Assembly: GCA_003520365.1 (NCBI GenBank)
Contig: DOUW01000297.1
Span: 1-7,571, forward strand
Direction of reading: 5' to 3'
DNA from: Massilia sp.
Lineage (GTDB): Bacteria > Pseudomonadota > Gammaproteobacteria > Burkholderiales > Burkholderiaceae_D
Length of the DNA: 7,571 nucleotides
The notes below the pieces were generated by a model. It saw only the letters and a list, made by a program, of their open reading frames with translations, ran no database searches and had not been told where the DNA came from. Numbering within the stretch: the first letter of the stretch is position 1; each line of letters starts with the position of its first letter. This document shows, one piece after another, positions 4,895 to 7,571 of the stretch. A program made the translations under genes and the position numbers.

Positions 4895-5383
4895 GTGAAT
4901 GTCCTCTTCCTCTGCACCGGCAACTCCTGCCGCTCGCTCATCGGCGAAGCCGTCTTCAACCACCTGGCGCCGGACGGCTGGCGCGCCATCAGCGCCGGCA
5001 GCCAGCCCACCGGCAAGCTGAACGAGCGGGCGCTGGCCCTGCTGGCGGCCAAAGGCATCGCCACAGGCGGCTACTACAGCAAGTCCTGGGACGAGCTGCC
5101 GATCACGCCGGACATCGTGGTGACAGTCTGCGCCGGCGCCGCCGGCGAAACCTGCCCGGCCTATCTCGGTCCGGTCCTGCGAACGCACTGGGGCGTCGAC
5201 GACCCCAGCCATGCGGCAGGAACGGAAGAAGAGATCGGCGCCGCTTTCGAGCAAGCCTATGCGATCCTGCGCGCGCGCATCGAGGCCTTCCTGGCCCTGC
5301 CGCTGGACGCGCTGGCAAGCGACCGTGCGCGGCTCAAGGCCGAGCTCGATCGTATCGGCGGTATTGGCCGCCTCGCAGCCTGA
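4895..5383 (+). CDS. arsC: Arsenate reductase, low-molecular-weight phosphatase (thioredoxin-linked) type
   Basis: Reduces As(V) to As(III) in the cytoplasm, making the substrate for ArsB. It has 162 residues. The P-loop is C7-T-G-N-S-C-R13 (CX5R). The redox relay cysteines are probably C79 and C87 in TVCAGAAGETCP, and the acidic residue of the DP motif is D103 in WGVDDP. This triple-cysteine pattern marks the thioredoxin-coupled class rather than the glutaredoxin-coupled E. coli type. The start is GTG at 4895, giving the standard N-terminus (M/V)NVLFLCTGNSCRS; an upstream in-frame ATG at 4706 would overlap most of the second half of arsR and add an unrelated sequence. It begins 34 bp after arsR, with only a weak ribosome site. 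The C-terminal tail after about residue 135 is Ala/Arg-rich. Confidence 0.95.
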   Translation: MNVLFLCTGNSCRSLIGEAVFNHLAPDGWRAISAGSQPTGKLNERALALLAAKGIATGGYYSKSWDELPITPDIVVTVCAGAAGETCPAYLGPVLRTHWGVDDPSHAAGTEEEIGAAFEQAYAILRARIEAFLALPLDALASDRARLKAELDRIGGIGRLAA

Positions 5384-5392
5384 AGAATACGC

Positions 5393-6673
5393 GTGCTGAC
5401 CGCTATCCTCACTTTCCTGGTAACGCTTGGCTTCGTCATCTGGCAGCCGCGCGGGCTAGGCATCGGCTGGAGCGCTTCCATCGGCGCCATCGTCGCCCTG
5501 CTCGCAGGCGTCATTCACATCAGCGACATCCCGGTCGTCTGGCACATCGTCTGGAACGCCACCGGCGCCTTCGTCGCCGTGATCGTCATCAGCCTCCTGC
5601 TCGACAAGGCGGGCTTCTTCGAATGGGCCGCCCTGCACGTGGCGCGCTGGGGTGGAGGCAATGGCAGGCGCCTGTTCGTGCTGCTGGTCCTGCTCGGCGC
5701 CACTGTCGCCGCGCTGTTCGCCAACGACGGCGCGGCGCTGATCCTCACGCCCATCGTCATCGCCATGCTGGCCGCCCTGCGCTTTTCGCCGAAGGCGACA
5801 CTGGCCTTCGTGATGGCGGCCGGCTTCATCGCCGACACCGCCAGCCTGCCGCTGGTCGTGTCGAACCTCGTCAATATCGTGTCGGCCGACTACTTCGGCA
5901 TCGGCTTCGCGCGCTATGCCGCGGTGATGGTGCCGGTGAACCTGGTGTCGGTGGCGGCTACCCTGGGGGCGCTGGTCTGGTTCTTCCGCAAGGACATCCC
6001 CGCCGACTACGACCTGGCCTCCCTGAAGCATCCGGATGAGGCGATCCACGACCGCGCGACCTTCATCGCCGGCTGGTGGGTGCTGGCGCTGCTGCTGATC
6101 GGGTTCTTCTGGCTGGACGCTGCCGGGATGCCGATCAGTGCCGTGGCCGCGGTGGGCGCCGTGCTCCTGCTGGCGGTGGCCGCACGCGGCCACCGGATCT
6201 CGACCCGGGAAGTGCTGCGCGAAGCCCCCTGGCAGGTGGTCGTGTTCTCGCTGGGGATGTACCTGGTGGTCTATGGCCTGCGCAACGCGGGACTGACCGA
6301 TCACCTCACCGTACTGCTCGAACGCTGCGCCGGCTACGGCATCTGGGGCGCCGCGCTCGGCACCGGCTTCATCACCGCGATCCTGTCGTCCGTCATGAAC
6401 AACATGCCGACGGTACTGGTGGGCGCGCTGGCGATCGACGCCACCGCGACCCAGGGCGTGGTGCGCGAGGCGATGATCTACGCGAACGTCATCGGCGCCG
6501 ACCTCGGTCCGAAGATCACCCCGATCGGCAGCCTGGCCACCCTGCTCTGGCTGCACGTGCTGGCGACGAAAGGTATCCGTATCTCCTGGAGCTATTACTT
6601 CCGGGTCGGCATCGTGCTGACGCTGCCGATCCTCCTGGTCACCCTGAGCGCACTGGCGGTGCGCCTGAGCTGA
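5393..6673 (+). CDS. arsB: Arsenite efflux permease ArsB
   Basis: An inner-membrane carrier that exports As(III), and probably Sb(III), using the proton gradient or an ArsA ATPase; no arsA is present here. It has 426 residues, close to E. coli ArsB, with about a dozen hydrophobic segments along the whole length. Family motifs visible are the N-terminal [28 protein letters not shown] (110-120), [15 protein letters not shown] (332-346) and [19 protein letters not shown] (368-386). The last two form the conserved second-half signature. Translation starts at GTG 5393, 9 nt after the arsC stop, with only GAAGAA as a poor ribosome site, which suggests translational coupling to arsC. The only cysteine is C312. 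ArsB-type rather than Acr3-type is clear from the motifs. Confidence 0.95.
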   Translation: MLTAILTFLVTLGFVIWQPRGLGIGWSASIGAIVALLAGVIHISDIPVVWHIVWNATGAFVAVIVISLLLDKAGFFEWAALHVARWGGGNGRRLFVLLVLLGATVAALFANDGAALILTPIVIAMLAALRFSPKATLAFVMAAGFIADTASLPLVVSNLVNIVSADYFGIGFARYAAVMVPVNLVSVAATLGALVWFFRKDIPADYDLASLKHPDEAIHDRATFIAGWWVLALLLIGFFWLDAAGMPISAVAAVGAVLLLAVAARGHRISTREVLREAPWQVVVFSLGMYLVVYGLRNAGLTDHLTVLLERCAGYGIWGAALGTGFITAILSSVMNNMPTVLVGALAIDATATQGVVREAMIYANVIGADLGPKITPIGSLATLLWLHVLATKGIRISWSYYFRVGIVLTLPILLVTLSALAVRLS

Positions 6674-6692
6674 ACTAAGCTAAGGAATCAAC

Positions 6693-7409
6693 ATGGACAA
6701 ACTCTCCGATCTCCCCAACATCCAGCCGGCATTGCTGGACCTGCCGACGATGGACAAGCTCGCGCCAGCCGGCGACATGCGCCACCCGCCGCGCATCCTG
6801 ATGCTCTACGGTTCGCTGCGCGAACGCTCCTTCAGCCGCTTCCTCACCGAAGAGGCGGCGCGCATCCTGGAACACTTCGGCGCCGAGGTGAAAATCTTCG
6901 ACCCGATGGAACTGCCGATGGTCGGCAGCGTACCCGAGACCCACCCGAAGGTGGCCGAGCTGCGCGCGCTGTGCCTGTGGTCGGAAGGCCAGGTCTGGTG
7001 CAGCCCCGAGCGGCACGGCGCGATCACGGCGGTGATGAAGAACCAGATCGACTGGATTCCGCTGGAGATGGGCGCGATCCGCCCGAGCCAGGGCCGCACG
7101 CTGGCCGTCATGCAGGTCTGCGGCGGATCGCAGTCCTTCAACGTGGTCAACACCCTGCGCCTGCTGGGGCGCTGGATGCGCATGTTCACGATCCCGAACC
7201 AGTCCTCGGTGCCGATGGCCTACAAGGAGTTCGACGAGGCTGGCCGCATGCGGCCGTCGGCCTACTACGACCGGGTGGTCGACGTGATGGAAGAGCTGTT
7301 CAAGATGACGCTGCTGATGCGCGGGCGGACGGACTACCTGACGGACCGCTACAGCGAGCGTAACGAGCGGGCGCAGAAGGCGATCAACCGGCAGATCGAG
7401 AAGCTGTAG
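6693..7409 (+). CDS. arsH: ArsH, NADPH-dependent FMN reductase of the arsenic resistance operon
   Basis: A cytoplasmic flavoprotein of 238 residues. Characterised ArsH proteins oxidise trivalent methylated arsenicals and reduce quinones, azo dyes or oxygen with NADPH; which role applies here cannot be read from the sequence. The FMN phosphate-binding motif is [10 protein letters not shown] (40-49). Other family signatures are [20 protein letters not shown] (101-120) and [10 protein letters not shown] (141-150), then [18 protein letters not shown]. The N-terminal extension of about 30 residues before PRILMLYGS is normal for ArsH and distinguishes it from short NAD(P)H-FMN reductases. The ATG at 6693 has AAGGA (6682-6686) 6 nt upstream, the best ribosome site in the operon. 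It starts 19 bp after arsB and is the last operon gene, converging on the imuB end with only 25 bp between and no visible terminator. Confidence 0.95.
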   Translation: MDKLSDLPNIQPALLDLPTMDKLAPAGDMRHPPRILMLYGSLRERSFSRFLTEEAARILEHFGAEVKIFDPMELPMVGSVPETHPKVAELRALCLWSEGQVWCSPERHGAITAVMKNQIDWIPLEMGAIRPSQGRTLAVMQVCGGSQSFNVVNTLRLLGRWMRMFTIPNQSSVPMAYKEFDEAGRMRPSAYYDRVVDVMEELFKMTLLMRGRTDYLTDRYSERNERAQKAINRQIEKL

Positions 7410-7434
7410 CGTCGTTTCCGCTGTCGCAGAGCGC

Positions 7435-7571
7435 TCACCCGAACAAGCCATGCAGGAACCACCTCGGCTCCGCATCCTCGCCCGCTCCGACGATGCGCTC
7501 CCGGTACACCCAGTACAGCGCATGGTCCTGCCCCTCGGCGATGAAGTAGTCGCGCGTCTGGGTCTGGCTCC
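7435..7571 (-). CDS. imuB: C-terminal end of an ImuB-like DNA polymerase Y-family protein (runs off right edge)
   Basis: Read on the minus strand, the last 44 codons before TGA (7437-7435) include TRDYFIAEGQDHALYWVYRE and end RWFLHGLFG. This D-Y-F-(I/V)-A-E, W-(V/L)-Y-R-E and W-F-L-H-G-(L/V)-F pattern is, from my knowledge of the family, the C-terminal signature of ImuB, the catalytically inactive Y-family polymerase relative that connects ImuA/RecA and DnaE2 to the sliding clamp in the SOS mutasome. Upstream imuA would lie beyond the window to the right, and dnaE2 would be expected next to imuB. It is convergent with arsH. The family call rests on a short tail but the match is distinctive. 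Confidence 0.72.
   Translation of the reverse strand, partial: SQTQTRDYFIAEGQDHALYWVYRERIVGAGEDAEPRWFLHGLFG

Noticed and set aside
5456..6556. A 366-codon minus-strand open frame opposite arsB
   Set aside because: The composition (His/Gln/Asp/Gly-rich) is what the antisense of a membrane protein gives. No motif or ribosome site.
7410..7434. Possible bidirectional terminator between arsH and imuB
   Set aside because: Only 4-bp stems can be drawn and there is no T-tract on either strand.
6675..7523. A 282-codon minus-strand open frame opposite arsH
   Set aside because: It is antisense to arsH and overlaps the ImuB C-terminal frame, which has a recognisable signature in another frame.

Overview
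The window looks like the chromosome of a GC-rich betaproteobacterium. The very high G/C at third codon positions, the protein flavour, and the pairing of an ImuB-type polymerase end with an ars operon and an M61 peptidase fit Oxalobacteraceae (Massilia/Telluria-like). This placement is inference from gene content; no rRNA or other marker gene is present.

Left part (1-1107), envelope and heat stress. A minus-strand gene start runs off the left edge. It has an N-terminal hydrophobic segment and an Ala/Pro-rich linker, and is possibly a Do/HtrA-type periplasmic protease. Upstream of it, also on the minus strand, lies an IbpA-type small heat shock protein with its own Rho-independent terminator, a convincing ROSE-type RNA thermometer in its 5' leader, and a sigma-32-like promoter. 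A GC-rich REP-like palindrome sits between the two genes.

Centre (1108-3628). A secreted M61 metallopeptidase with a C-terminal PDZ-like domain is followed at 26 bp by a small acidic protein I do not recognise, which may be translated from a leaderless mRNA. A 230-bp gap at the convergent junction then holds two near-identical 28-bp REP-like palindromes in inverted orientation, a REPIN-like arrangement.

Right part (3629-7409), arsenic resistance. A minus-strand alpha/beta hydrolase is divergent from an arsR-arsC-arsB-arsH operon. ArsR is the As(III)-responsive repressor, ArsC (low-molecular-weight phosphatase type) reduces arsenate to arsenite, ArsB exports arsenite, and ArsH is an NADPH-dependent flavin reductase linked to organoarsenical and redox tolerance. 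The 128-bp divergent region holds two dyads of identical geometry (7-bp arms, 10-bp spacer). One overlays the presumptive arsR promoter; the other lies just upstream of the hydrolase.

Right edge (7435-7571). The 3' end of a minus-strand gene matching the C-terminus of ImuB (Y-family polymerase-like mutasome subunit) converges on arsH.

I found no wholly new multi-gene system. The most interesting signals are regulatory or structural: the ROSE thermometer, the REP/REPIN-like family, the paired dyads at the hydrolase/ars junction, and the candidate leaderless gene. No tRNA, rRNA, CRISPR array, insertion sequence or phage gene was seen.
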